Of a stretch of 64,000 nucleotides of DNA, positions 25,931 through 37,556 are shown piece after piece; the first letter of the stretch is position 1, and the number at the start of each line of letters is the position of its first letter. The notes below the pieces were generated by a model. That model was not told the DNA's origin. It ran no database searches and saw only the letters and a list, made by a program, of their open reading frames with translations. The DNA is from Mya arenaria (Eukaryota > Mollusca > Bivalvia > Myida > Myidae). The DNA lies in NCBI RefSeq assembly GCF_026914265.1, contig NC_069125.1:7937617-8001616 (forward strand), written 5' to 3'. Made by a program: the position numbers and the translations under genes.

Positions 25931-28372
25931 TTATCTGCAACTTCCTAGTGTCTAAAAGTGTTTTGTTTATCAATCGAGGAGACTTGGACGTAGGTCAAAA
26001 TCTATTTGTCAGTAGTATTTTATGTCAATTAATTATTTTCTATATCAATGTAGGTAAAGAGAAACTAATAACGGCAAATCAGATACAATCATGCAAATAT
26101 CAAAATATTATAATTAAAAAAATAATACATGTTTAGGTAATTTTAAGATTTACGTATCACACATTGGAAGCATACATACTCGCTGTGAACTCCCTCCGTT
26201 CTTATCGGTACATTTTATGATATTATTTTCCCTAGAAAAAAATGGCATTTTTACACCAATAAATATCGTTCAACGAAATTGTCGTCCATTTACGCGATAT
26301 AGATAGAAGACTTACACCAACGCTTTCGATGTTTAAGTATAGTTTTAAATATTTGTAAGGAAAACTACAGAAACAAGCTCAGTAGCCAAAAGTTTTTACA
26401 TAAACCCGGTTTAAAGATCACTTTAAACCGAACTCCGTCCCTTCTTTTATCTTCGTGGAGAACGCCGTTTCTCAGCATATCATGTACAGTAAGAAAATAT
26501 TGCAGTGATCAAGATTCGGACTTGTTAAAGGTAGACGAAGATGCTGAATAATTCTTTTTTCGGTGTTCACTTTTTGGACCATCGATTAATATTTATATGA
26601 AAAACTACAGAAACAAGCTCAGTAGCCGAAAGTTTAAACATAAACCCCGTTTTATGGCACAAGGTAAACACCACAGACATATAACACAAGAAACAAACAA
26701 TCACAAACAAGAAACGTGGAAAAACAGCACACAGCCCCACAAACAACACAGTACATATATTCTATATACAAAACTAGGTGTGTTTATCAAGGATTGTTAG
26801 GTACCGCCTTGGAACGGTTAGTAAAATTCGGGGGGTTTAAACCAGTTTACGTGCACAAACCTTACTCTTATCCAAACAATTCTGAATAAGGTAAACACGT
26901 TTAAGGTAAATCTTATCAAAGTATGCATTCACTTGAGGAAACTTAATAATAAAACAAATAATAATAAACTAATAGGTGAAAAGATTTGTTTAACAGCCAC
27001 TATCGAGATTCTTAATTATGCATATATTGCTAAGTAGACGAAGATGCTGAACATTTCTTTTTTCGGTGTTCACTTCGCAGACCATCGATTAAACCTCTTC
27101 AGAAACACACGAAAATTCCATCCATTTAGTACAAATAAACTGCTATTCGTTCATGATTGTCGATGAAATATGGAGTTTTATCAGTATAATAACAGCAGTG
27201 AAAATATCAGTTTTATTTTTTCACTAAAAATTAAGAAGAGAAAATAACAACTTAAGGAACTTCTTTTAAAATCCATTGCAGTTACTTCCATTTGATCAAA
27301 ACTAAACTCATCACTTCTGAACCAATAATGGTGTGCAAAAAGTACTTTAAAAAGGTTGTATAAGTTTAAATAAAGATTTATTTTGAAATAAACATTTTTT
27401 TTAAACAACTGTTAATAAGAAAAATGGTAATCATGTTGTTTAAACGTTGTTTTTTTCTTGAACTTTGAAGCTGAATGTTTGCACATTTGCTTTCATACAA
27501 ACAAATTAAGACGAACACAACTGTTCGAACATAAATAGGATGTTATATCCTCGTTCAAACATCTTTTTCAACTGTTAGTCGTTGTAATTCGTAATACGAA
27601 CTTCCCGGAAAATTCATATACAAATTAACAGGTTAACTGATTATTTCTTGACCCCAACCATTCTTCACAATTTGTCAACAACCTAGCATGGTTTTTACTC
27701 TACCTGTCTTCAAGTGAATCAGACTGCTCACTGACTGTGAGGGAATGACTGAATACCCATGTATCTATCATGAAACAAACTCCAAAACTAAGAAAACAAT
27801 GTTTTCATCCAATGATTATGCGCAAATGTTTTGTTAACACGTTCGACATTTCAAATTTTCATTCAATAAATTACGGCGTAGTAAGTTGGTCATGTATTCA
27901 TGCCCTGTTTAATAAATTGTTGTCTGACACATTAGATGCATTAATAAAAGTTAAGTGATTAATGTTCATAAAATAATTTCACTAAAAAACGAGTGAATTA
28001 TTAACTATACAAACAAGAGTCAGAGAACTTTTTATCTATGAACCGAAAATAAAAAATGAAATCAACATCATTAGCTATAATTTCGCATGAGGGGCGTCCC
28101 ACGGTTAGCGGCGTAGAAAAAAAACTCATAAGAAGGAGGTATCAAAAAATAAATAAAATACTAATAATCCGCCAAAAATAAGCATAAAAGAAATAGAAAA
28201 AGTGTGCACATAGAAAAACTATATTTTCACTCTAGGCTTCGACACGCGTAAAAAAATATGTTCTTATATGATACTCGTGAAAAAATACTATTTTACACCG
28301 AAATCAACAAATATCCGCGATATCATTTTGACCGCTTTTCAGAAGAGAGACTATATTGATTTCACTGGCACC
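25931..28372. other. Intergenic with local duplications
   Basis: No gene seen. A 60-65 bp block containing ACTACAGAAACAAGCTCAGT occurs at 26348-26412 and 26588-26652. A second block (TAGACGAAGATGCTGAA...CGGTGTTCACTT...ACCATCGATTAA) occurs at 26531-26588 and 27034-27092. The order B-A is contiguous at 26531-26652, so an A-B unit was probably duplicated and then broken up. Confidence 0.5.
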
Positions 28373-28554
28373 GGATTTTCAAACTCAATCATTTTTTTTA
28401 TAAATTAAAACAAAAATCTAATAATTCCAAACTAAAATTACAATACCAAGATTGTGAAAAAATATCTCAATTTTGGTATTGTATTTTTTAGTTTGGAATT
28501 ATTAGATTGTTTTTATTATTTAAATGATTTGAGTTTGAAAATCCGGTGCCAGTG
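28373..28554. mobile_element. 182-bp palindromic MITE
   Basis: Almost perfectly inverted arms of about 80-90 bp: CACTGGCACCGGATTTTCAA against its complement at the other end, with the inner TCTAATAATTCCAAACTAAA also paired. The flanking 8-mers ATTGATTT and CTTGATCT match at 6 of 8 positions and may be an aged 8-bp target duplication, as hAT elements make. Confidence 0.8.
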
Positions 28555-28781
28555 CTTGATCTTAAGTGAAGTTCAACTTCCCAACGATTAACTAATAATC
28601 AAACTGTATCAAAAGCCCATTTTTTCCACTCACCTTTTCTATAAACATCTATTTGTCTAAACTCACTAGTATATCTAGTATATGTTTTAAATGAAACAAT
28701 GCATTATACAAAAGCCATTACTCTTAATAATTTTGCTCATAAAACCTTTTTTATTGGTTTATGATGTGACGTAATTGATGT

Positions 28782-29708
28782 TTGTTTAAAACTCGTTGCA
28801 CAGTGATCTGTGAATGTTTGTTTAAAACTCGTTGCACAGTGATCTGCGAATGTTTGTATGGAACTCGTTGCACAGTGATCTGCGAATGTTTGTTTGAAAC
28901 TCGTTGCACAGTGATCTGCGAATGTTTGTATGGAACTCGTTGCACAGTGATCTGCGAATGTTTGTATGGAACTCGTTGCACAGTGATCTGCGAATGTTTG
29001 TATGGAACTCGTTGCACAGTGATCTGCGAATGTTTGTATGGAACTCGTTGCATAGTGATCTGCGAATGTTTGTATAGAACTCGTTGCACAGTGATCTGCG
29101 AATGTTTGTATAGAACTCGTTGCACAGTGATCTGCGAATGTTTGTATAGAACTCGTTGCACAGTGATCTGCGAATGTTTGTATAGAACTCGTTGCACAGT
29201 GATCTGCGAATGTTTGTATAGAACTCGTTGCACAGTGATCTGCGAATGTTTGTTTGAAACTCGTTGCACAGTGATGAACTCGTTGCACAGTGATCTGCGA
29301 ATGTTTGTATAGAACTCGTTGCACAGTGATCTGCGAATGTTTGTATAGAACTCGTTGCACAGTGATCTGCGAATGTTTGTTTGAAACTCGTTGCACAGTG
29401 ATCTGCGAATGTTTGTATAGAACTCGTTGCACAGTGATCTGCGAATGTTTGTATGGAACTCGTTGCACAGTGATCTGCGAATGTTGGTATAGAACTCGTT
29501 GCACAGTGATCTGCGAATGTTTGTATAGACCTCGTTGCACAGTGATCTGCGAATGTTTGTATAGACCTCGTTGCACAGTGAGCTGCGAATGTTTGTATAG
29601 AACTCGTTGCACAGTGATCTGCGAATGTTTGTTTAAAACTCGTTGCACAGTGATCTGTGAATGTTTGTATAAAACTCGTTGCACAATGATCTGTGAATGG
29701 TTGTTTCA
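28782..29708. repeat. 36-bp minisatellite, about 26 units
   Basis: Unit AACTCGTTGCACAGTGATCT plus GCGAATGTTTGTATAG, with variants mostly at the GTATAG/GTATGG/GTTTGA/GTTTAA end and one shortened unit at about 29268-29282. The period is a multiple of three and the unit lacks stops in several frames. That explains long open frames on both strands (repeating Thr-Arg-Cys-Thr-Val-Ile-Cys-Glu on plus), which are not read as genes. It lies between GST-B and GST-C. Confidence 0.97.
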
Positions 29709-29946
29709 AATACTGTGTTTAACTTTGCATTTCTAATTTCATTGTAAACACGGAAGAATGAACTATTATTAAATTAAGCTATTTTGTTCTTTTGCGCCTC
29801 CATATATCCTTAACTGTTAAGTTTTTCCCTTAATGTGCATCATTTATTTTTCCTATGCCGAAATCCCCATAATGTTGTTTTTTTGCGTAAAAAACAACAA
29901 GGATATTTCACCGTATTGCATCATGGTTAACAACTACACATACATA

Positions 29947-30293
29947 GTTCTCCCACCTCAGATATGTAGTAAATTGACCATGCTAGAAATTCTATCTATC
30001 TTGCCCACGGGCAATGATAAATCAAGTACCCGTATGGAACTCCTTTTTTGTCCTCACACAATTACCGCCCTTGTTGAAGACCGTCGTCTGTCAGCATCAT
30101 GGAAACCTTGTCATGTGGCAATATTTAGAATCCTAACGATTTGACTATTAACATAATCTGAATCACTGCGCGCATATCCATGACAACCACGAAATATCAC
30201 AAAGTTATACGCATTTATTTTCACTACGCACAATAGAGTTCCAACGAAAAAAATATACTTTACTTCATTTTTTTAAGTGAGGTGGGAGAAAAA
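29947..30293 (+). mobile_element. GAGGTGGGAG-ended MITE, copy 2
   Basis: Ends TTCTCCCACCTCAGATA and GTGAGGTGGGAGAAAA enclose 347 bp sharing the internal CATGCTAGAAATTCT, TTGCCCACGGGC and CATGGAAACCTTGTC tracts with 21022 and 42139. The hairpin module found next to the other two copies is absent here. Confidence 0.8.
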
Positions 30294-31009
30294 TCATCTA
30301 CCATTTATTTATGATGTGAGTTTATCTATGTAGTTTAAACTGTGTTTCTACAGTCATAATAACATCAATTAACGGTAAACAATTTACTTACCTAGTGAAC
30401 AACATTCCTTTGGAGTTGTATGTGTGTATGTGCAATACCTACTTAGCTACATGCGACACAATATTTTTAGAACTTTTTACCAAGTCTAGAGCCATTTTGT
30501 TTGTTAGACTATGTGAAATGACAAACAAATAGCAGGTACGCAATTTCCCATGCTGGCCATCATTCCTATGAAGTTTCAAAGAGTTGGTACAATAATTTTA
30601 GAACTACATGAAACACAAGATTGTTCAGTGATGTTAATGTGAACGTATATATAGGGAAATATTGGAGTCGCGTCCGTCATATCATGGGGTATAAACAATG
30701 GACACGGTATATCATGTTTGAAACCTAACTTAATGCGTTTACAGTTAACAGAACTGCATAACGAACAACGGAAAAATACCTTTGACGTCTAGTAGTGAAT
30801 TATTTTTACTGACAACACTTAAACTAATGTATGTGCAGGAATAGATATTATATATCTGGAACACAAAAAACGGTGCAAGATAGATGAATTAAATCGTGTA
30901 TATCCAATATATATTATATTTCTAAAAGACGTATACAATAAATATGATATCTGAAAATGCTCCTTTACAACAATGCAACATACACATTTCAAAATATATT
31001 GTCAACAAA
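30294..31009. other. Downstream flank of GST-C
   Basis: No gene or repeat recognised. It separates the MITE from the GST-C stop codon. Confidence 0.4.
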
Positions 31010-34000
31010 TTATGCCTTCGCTTCATCGAACATTTTCTTTAAGCCCAAAAGGGTTGCCATGGAGTCATCATAATGAGGCTGCAATTTTGCCTTCACTCTT
31101 TCGAACCAAGCACTAACAGTCTCGTTCTCCATATAAAGGCTTTCCGCTCCGATTCCGGTCAATTGTCCTAACTCGCAGACCGCAAGGATGTCTGCAACGG
31201 ATATTTCATCCCCGGCGATAAAGGGGCGGTCCTTAAGATAATGTTCCCCAATGTGGGTCACACATTTCTTAACTTCTTCCCTGAAAGTTTTGGCTTTTTC
31301 TTCATCGAGCGGTTCCTTCGTAAATTTACCCACCCCAACACGACTCCGAAACTGGAAACAAATTTTATGCATATACATATGTACAATTTTTATTTATTAA
31401 AAAAGAACTACAAATTACAGCAGCAACAACATTAGGTTGAATTACCTAAACAGGTTGGGTTTATGAATACGTTTCAAAAGTTATATACATAAAGCGAATA
31501 CTTTACAGTTTATGAGTACACAATTGTACAATCTTAAAGTGCTTAATATTAGATATGATGCAAACTATAAAGTGCTTATTTTACTGATGTGTACACATTG
31601 CTTAGAGAGTTTTGGGTTTTAGCTGGAGTTGTGGGAGGGTGCTTCACCCTTTCCGATTTTCTGCCCTCATGGATATAAGCCAGTGCAGTCTGTGCCTCAG
31701 TAAATTTTTGAACTGAAGACTGTCAAATACTTCTTCTGTTTTGATTAAAACTTATGAAATTGCTATGAATACATACAAACTTGATTGCAGTTGAAATCGA
31801 ATACTACTTCAATTAAATACATTTCCGACCATTTTCCGCATAAAGTTCGAAATTGTTAGAGCACGGTACAATACCTCCTTTTTACCATTAAACCCTGACG
31901 CTCTTGTTCCACACATTGTCCTTTCTAAAAAAAATCTAAAACCCTACAGATTAGCCTCCCTTAATATTAGTTTAAACGTTATATATTTTACAACGATTGT
32001 GAAGAAAGCTATGATAGCTTATACTAAGTGACTCTCGTTGGCATGATGTTGCGCGAGAGTGTGGTCTTGTGTTGTGGGAGAAACCGGAGTACCCGGAGAA
32101 AACCCATTTGTCCGGCTTGGTGACCACTAACCTAACTTACATGCGCCCAGGCCGGGAATCGAATCCGGGTCGCCTTGGTGAGAAGCGAGTGCGCTAACCA
32201 CTGCGCTAATCGGACAACCAATAATAATAATGTATTAAAATATACAATTCATAGCAATATATATACATTCTGATAGGGAGATCCTTAATGGAAACTAGAT
32301 AACCTACCGTTCCAAGGAACAGATCGACGCATGGTTTCCTGACGCAAAGATGCTGCCAGTTTAGGAATTCATCCACGCGGGCCATTTGTTTGACGTCATT
32401 CTGAGGTAGCCAGCTGTCAGCAACATTATTCTTCATAGCCAGATAGCGCATAATGGCCACACTGAAAAATCGGTTATAGTTTACGTTATTTATCGATATT
32501 TTTATTTGCTTGTATTTCAACTTCTCTGATAAATCATTGTATTTAAACTTTTCTGATAAATCATACTATTTAAAATTTGTAATTTAATTATTTACCCGTT
32601 TGTTTCTAAAGCAAATACAAGTAAGCAAACAAAATAGAGTGATCTTAGATATAACAAGAACAATTCGAGCGTTCTCTTTGAACTTTAAAATAAATGCTCA
32701 TTTAAAAGTCCGTTATACCCACTAATATCAATTCAATTAAGTTCACGAATTGCTGGTACATATTCAGTGTCCTAACATGGTGCAAAAGGAGTGCAATCTA
32801 CGCTCGTCCCAGATTTGCGCTGTCCAAAGGGCACTGATATGTCCCATTGGCCATATCTTCAAGGTCGGGACAGAAAATTATAAAAAAAGACTGTGCATAC
32901 AATATTATTTTGCAAAAAAATATTGCATTCGTTTAAAGAATAATATGTTTGTACCGAAAAAAACAGTGTTTTCGTCAAAGATTTGCTCAAATCTTAGGCA
33001 AACATCAAAACAGACATTGACGATGGTAACGATAGGCCCTTAATTGATATATTCGGCCTCTACAATCCAGAGTACACTGGACAAAGACTGGGTCATATTA
33101 TGTTAATTTTGAATAGTATTCGATCGGGAATTAAACATCTTAACGAGCTATTATTACGTTCATAAGTTTGTCGTTAGCAAGCATGTATTTATTTCAATTA
33201 AGTTGCCAGCAAGTGTTGCATTACTTTCAGTTAAAATATATTTAATTCTGTTCGATTAAAATCTGAATGTATAAAAATGATATTTAATATATTCGTATCA
33301 ATATATTCGTATCTGAATGGACGACTGGTAGACAAAAAATACAATGAAAAATACTGGGACAAGCCCTGAAGCCAAACATTTAAAACTAAACCTTGATTAG
33401 AGGCATATTGCAAGGCTAGCCACAATAATGCGCGTATAGAGAACTTTTTTAACATTTGGATATTTATTTTGTTCCCTAAACGCCACAAGTTGACTGATTC
33501 ATACCAATGTAAAATATATTCTTCAACTGTAAATCCACAACACTGCATTCTTAAATGGAAACACATAAGTTACACATTAATTATTTTTAGCCAATACCTT
33601 TCTCATAAATACACTTAAGTGTTTCATGAAACTCAAATTCAGATCGATCTGTCAACAAGGCATCGCCAATTTTGTAACTATCTAGCAGGTGTCCGTTATC
33701 TTTCCGCTCAATATACTTAGCGCTGGGATCTGTCATTTTTGGCTAGGAAAACAACAAGTGGGATATGGACGCGTAAAGTCGCCAAAACAAAAATTCTCAA
33801 AGACTCTGAAGCGGCTGTTTATATGGACTAATTGCAAGGCCAAAATGACAGTAAACTAGAGACACCTACGTAAAAACATCACATACACAAACACCTCAAA
33901 CAGACTACACACGCTTTATGGATAAAGGGTTGATTTACCGCAATGAAACAGTCAGTGGAACATTCAGTTCACTGTAACACGCGTCTTCTGGGGGCCTTAA

Positions 34001-36719
34001 CTAGTTGTATGGCCATAACCTCACACTTGTACCAATAGTTATCAAGAATTGAAAGTCTTGTTTGAGTTCCTTTACATTCTTGATTTACCAAAAAAGAACA
34101 GGACAGAATCCAGACTTGGTGGTGAAAAAATATAGTCACGGTTGATACATATTTTCTATTATTGGTAATTAACTACCTTTCTGCCAGTATGAAGCCATCG
34201 TCGTCAATTAATGGAATTTTATGGTAGGGATTCTTCTTGGTAAACTCGGGCTCATAGTGGTCCCCTGAAATTAAGTTTTCTTGTATTAATTAAGCATATT
34301 CAAAGCAAAGAAGGATGAACAGTTTAATTTGTGATTAACCTTATTCCTATTCGATGTGTACAAGTCGAAGACAACCGTCGACATAAATGGAAATGGGTTT
34401 TCTAACGTCTGCAGTAAGCCTCAACATCAGCATATGCGCATTATACCCATAACGTTTGACAATAAATGTAATATTTCAATAAGATTGGTCGTATAGGATT
34501 TGAACTATTTGAGGAATTAGAGTTTATATGGGTATGGACTAAATCTACACATTACTCATTACTGTTTACCTACACTTTTTTAATTTATGTTTGCTACAAT
34601 TATAATAAAACATAATTTTATATTATGAATTACAGTTTAAGTCACCAACACATAGTATACAACTGCATGCAGATTGCCGAATTAATATCATAAGCACCAG
34701 TAACAAAATACCAGAAAGCTAAACCATCATTTTAAGCTTTATTGTTGAGACAGCCTTAAGTTGATGTGAATCACTCTAGAATTAATTTCCTGAAATGTGT
34801 TCTTTACCAGAAACCAATAGAACATGACCCTGGTTGGAAACCACAACCTCTTGGGCGAGAGGCGAGCACCAATACTACTCAAATCCTCCAATACGTATAT
34901 CCAGACGTAAACTAACGTTTATTGGTATTGAAACTGTTTGCGTTTTGCTGTTCGAGTATACATGTAATAAGAGCTGTCACAGAGACAGCGCGCTCGACTA
35001 TTACGCCGCTTTTCAGTGTAAGGATTGAAAAGTTTTGGCGAAACATGAATCACTGTAAAATTAGATAAGATTTCAATGCAATACATGATGTATTTGCTGA
35101 GATATTAACATGAATGTGGTTATATGCAAAATCAACCAGAATTTAAAAGTCCAATAATAAAGGGCCATTATTTTTTGCAAAATACAGTTATCTAACTTGG
35201 TTATTCAAGAAGGTTGGGTGGTTTAGTACCATTGTATAAAGTCTCAATGAAATACATGAAGTAGTCGCTGTGATATTAACCTTTGTGTGCTATGTGTGCT
35301 AACATGCAAAAACATAACCAGAATTTCTAAGTCGCATAATAAAGGGGTAAAAATTATATATATGCAAGATAAAGTTATCTTTCCTGATTAATTAAGGATG
35401 GTTAAATGATTGGAAGCCTGTGTATAAAGTTTCAATGCAATACATGATGTATTCGAATTTCTATGTCAAATAAAAAAGGGCCAATATTTGAATTAATGCA
35501 AACTAGAGTTATCTTACTTGGTTAGTTAAGTAGATTGGATGGTTGGGTACCGTTGTATAAAGTCTCAATGCAATACATCAGATTGTTGCTGAGATATTAA
35601 CCTATGTGTGCTTACATGCAAAACCTTAACCAGAATTACTAAGTCAAATAATAAAGGCCCATTATTTGCATTATATTAAAAAAGTGTTATCCCATTTCAT
35701 TAATTTAGTATTTTAGATAGTTGGGAATACATATGTGAAGTTTCAATGCAATACATGATGTATTTACTGAAATAATGACTTAAAGGTGCTTGTATGAAAA
35801 ACCTTAACCAAGGTGTGAAGCCGACGCCGACGCTTGGGTGAGTAGTATAGCTCTCCTTATTCTTAAAAATAGTCGAGCTAATAAAATGATGAATGCTTGT
35901 TTGACTGTTAAATGTCATTAAGTAGCAGGTATGACGTTCCTGTTTCATTTCCCTTTCTTGCCATACAGACTCAGTGTGTGTACACCACGTGAAAATTACG
36001 TCATAGATGCTACGTCGGAAGGTAACATTTTGCTTAAAATGGAGACTTAAAACAAAAGTAAATTTTCTTTTACTACATTATTTTAAATGATAAGGTGATA
36101 AGTTTTATCAAACACTTCGACAAACCTGTTTCCAAAATAATGTTTTGACAGTGCTCCGTCAGACGGCCGTTTTGTGATAGGTTTGTCGAAGTGTTTAAAG
36201 AAACTAAACTCTCAATCAAACTCTGGTAAAACACCGAAGGCCGGGCTACGTTAGCGGCGTAGACTGCGCTATGTTTCATTAAAAATGGTGAGGAAAAAGT
36301 GAAGTTATCTCTGTTTAAAGTCTTCATTCTAAGAAAAATGCTGCCTTCCGACGTAGAATCTATTACGTAATTTATCATGTGGAATACACACACTGAGACT
36401 GGGTGTCGTAGAAAACCACATTAAACGTTTATATATTGATCTTGATCCTGTTGTTTGATTTGATTCAAATCCTGTCACTCAAACATCGTCCTGTCGTACA
36501 CCCTATCATTAATACACATCTGATATCTGTAATCAAGGATGTATGTTAATCATTGTTATCTGTTAATCAAGTATACTTGTATGTACTTATCTTCAATGAT
36601 TAGTACTTACTCTTTATAAGGCTTGTAACTTTTGGTGTAAAATCAATCCCAGCAGCCTTCAAAAAAAGGTAGACTGCTCGACATGGCTGCGACAAAAGGT
36701 CGTAGTAAAACTCAACCAT
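31010..36719 (-). CDS. GSTT1: Theta-class glutathione S-transferase C
   Basis: Coding exons, in order of translation: 36719-36611, 34264-34177, 32461-32308 and 31351-31010. They have GT-AG borders, phases 1, 2 and 0, and 693 bp joined (230 aa). It opens MVEFYYDLLSQPCRAVYLF, with catalytic Ser at 10, cis-Pro 54 in HKIPLIDDDG and Glu-Ser at 65-66. The C-terminal half has ARVDEFLNWQH and GDEISVADI and ends KKMFDEAKA. Exon 3 is nearly identical to GST-B, with 9 differences in 154 bp by my count. The introns are rich in mobile DNA: a SINE in intron 3, a 49-codon exon-like frame in intron 2, and a 175-bp core repeat plus a CAGTG MITE in intron 1. Theta class is firm; subtype is not. Confidence 0.95.
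31975..32218 (-). mobile_element. tRNA-derived SINE, full-length type
   Basis: Read on the minus strand, the head TTAGCGCAGTGGTTAGCGC (A box) and GGATTCGATTCCCGGCC (B box) is followed by the body GTGGTCACCAAGCCGGACAA and the tail CAATCGTTGTAAAATA. This is the same body as at 15677. It lies in intron 3 of GST-C. Confidence 0.85.
33587..33736 (-). CDS. Exon-like 49-codon frame, unknown
   Basis: A minus-strand ATG at 33736 opens MTDPSAKYIERKDNGHLLD and continues through YKIGDALLTDRSEFEFHETL to a stop at 33587. An acceptor-like TTTTCCTAG lies just upstream of the ATG. A donor-like GAGAAAG|GTATTG lies near the end, so it could be a single exon rather than a whole gene. Amino-acid use looks like a real soluble protein. 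It lies inside intron 2 of GST-C on the same strand, so it may be a stray exon, a nested gene or a pseudo-exon. The family is not recognised. Confidence 0.3.
   Translation of the reverse strand: MTDPSAKYIERKDNGHLLDSYKIGDALLTDRSEFEFHETLKCIYEKGIG
34815..34885 (-). repeat. tRNA-like SINE remnant
   Basis: Read on minus: CTCGCCTCTCGCCCAAGAGG followed by TTGTGGTTTCCAACCAGG, similar in layout to unit 2 of the tRNA-like array at 22394. Heavily decayed. Confidence 0.3.
35063..35885 (+). mobile_element. Element with about 175-bp core repeats
   Basis: Five copies of the CAATGCAATACATGATGTAT motif start near 35075, 35247, 35435, 35567 and 35746 (spacings 172, 188, 132 and 179), with shared AACCAGAATTTCTAAGTC and AATAAAGGGCCA tracts. 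The array ends in GTGAAGCCGACGCCGACGC and a small hairpin, TATAGCTC...GAGCTA. Core-repeat elements of this type (pearl-like, possibly non-autonomous Helentron relatives) are known in bivalves; that link is from memory. It is in intron 1 of GST-C. Confidence 0.7.
35972..36395. mobile_element. CAGTG-ended MITE, complete copy
   Basis: 424 bp, with ends CAGTGTGTGTACACCACGTG and its inverse ending TACACACACTG, and long inverted arms meeting at GTCAGACGGCCG. The target duplication AGACT is perfect on both sides (35967-35971 and 36396-36400). It lies in intron 1 of GST-C. Confidence 0.9.
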
Positions 36720-36744
36720 CTTTCAATCACTTTAAGGTCTTCCT
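36720..36744 (-). promoter_or_regulatory. 5' UTR and acceptor of GST-C
   Basis: TTTTTTTACAG|GAAGACC puts an acceptor 23 bp upstream of the ATG, matching GST-B. The upstream non-coding exon and promoter were not located. Confidence 0.5.
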
Positions 36745-37353
36745 GTAAAAAAATCATTCTTTGGTATGAAGCATTGTCATTATTTGTGTCAAAAGTGTAA
36801 CATATCAGTATTGTCTAATTTCTAGTTTTGAGAATGTGCTCGACTTCCCTAATCGTTTATACATTTTAATGCAACATAATTATGTCAATTATATAGCTAC
36901 TCACGTATATCATTTGCATAATGTAATATACGTCAAATTGCACCATCTGTGAATAAAATACTAAAACAATCATAAACTAGGAGGGGACACCCCTCCCTGC
37001 ACACCCCGATCCCTCCGACATCCCTTAAAATATATCCTGGGGAAAACATTGTTTGCATAATATGCTAGAACTTGCATGATATTGCCTTCAATGTTAAAAG
37101 ACAATTACAGTTGACGCGGCGCATAACAAAAAAATAAAATAAACACTGGTATTCCAAAACATATTACAACAACTTGTATCTAATTTATGGCACCAAACAC
37201 TTATCCATAAACCTGTCTAGGTTCGCATTAATCATGTCAGACTATTGTTGAAGTAAATATAATTCACAGATGATACGAATTTATAAACATTTAACAAAAT
37301 CATAAGAGAAGTATTGTTATGGACTTAGTTGAAAAACACAAACGGTAATGGTT
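36745..37353. other. No gene seen
   Basis: AT-rich flank with a short GC-richer patch at about 36980-37025 (GGGGACACCCCTCC). Confidence 0.4.
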
Positions 37354-37556
37354 TGCAAATACAAGCATGCAATAAACGATTGTTGATGAAATGTCGTTCT
37401 GCCTTGCAAATACAAGCACGCAATAAACGATTGTTGATGAAATGTCGTTCTGCCTTGCAAATACAAGCATGCAATAAACGATTGTTGATGAAATGTCGTT
37501 CTGCCTTGCAAATACAAGCATGCAATAAACGATTGTTGATGAAATGTCGTTCTGCC
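37354..37556. repeat. 51-bp minisatellite, four units
   Basis: Nearly identical units beginning GCAAATACAAGCATGCAATA and ending GTCGTTCTGCCTT. The period is a multiple of three, so open frames appear on both strands by chance. Confidence 0.97.

Noticed and set aside
28782-29708. Possible CRISPR-like array
   Set aside because: The repeats are directly adjacent with no unique spacers, in animal nuclear DNA.
28737-29736. Long open frames of 148-315 codons on both strands
   Set aside because: They arise from a 36-bp tandem repeat whose period is a multiple of three; no start context, domain or splice signal supports a gene.
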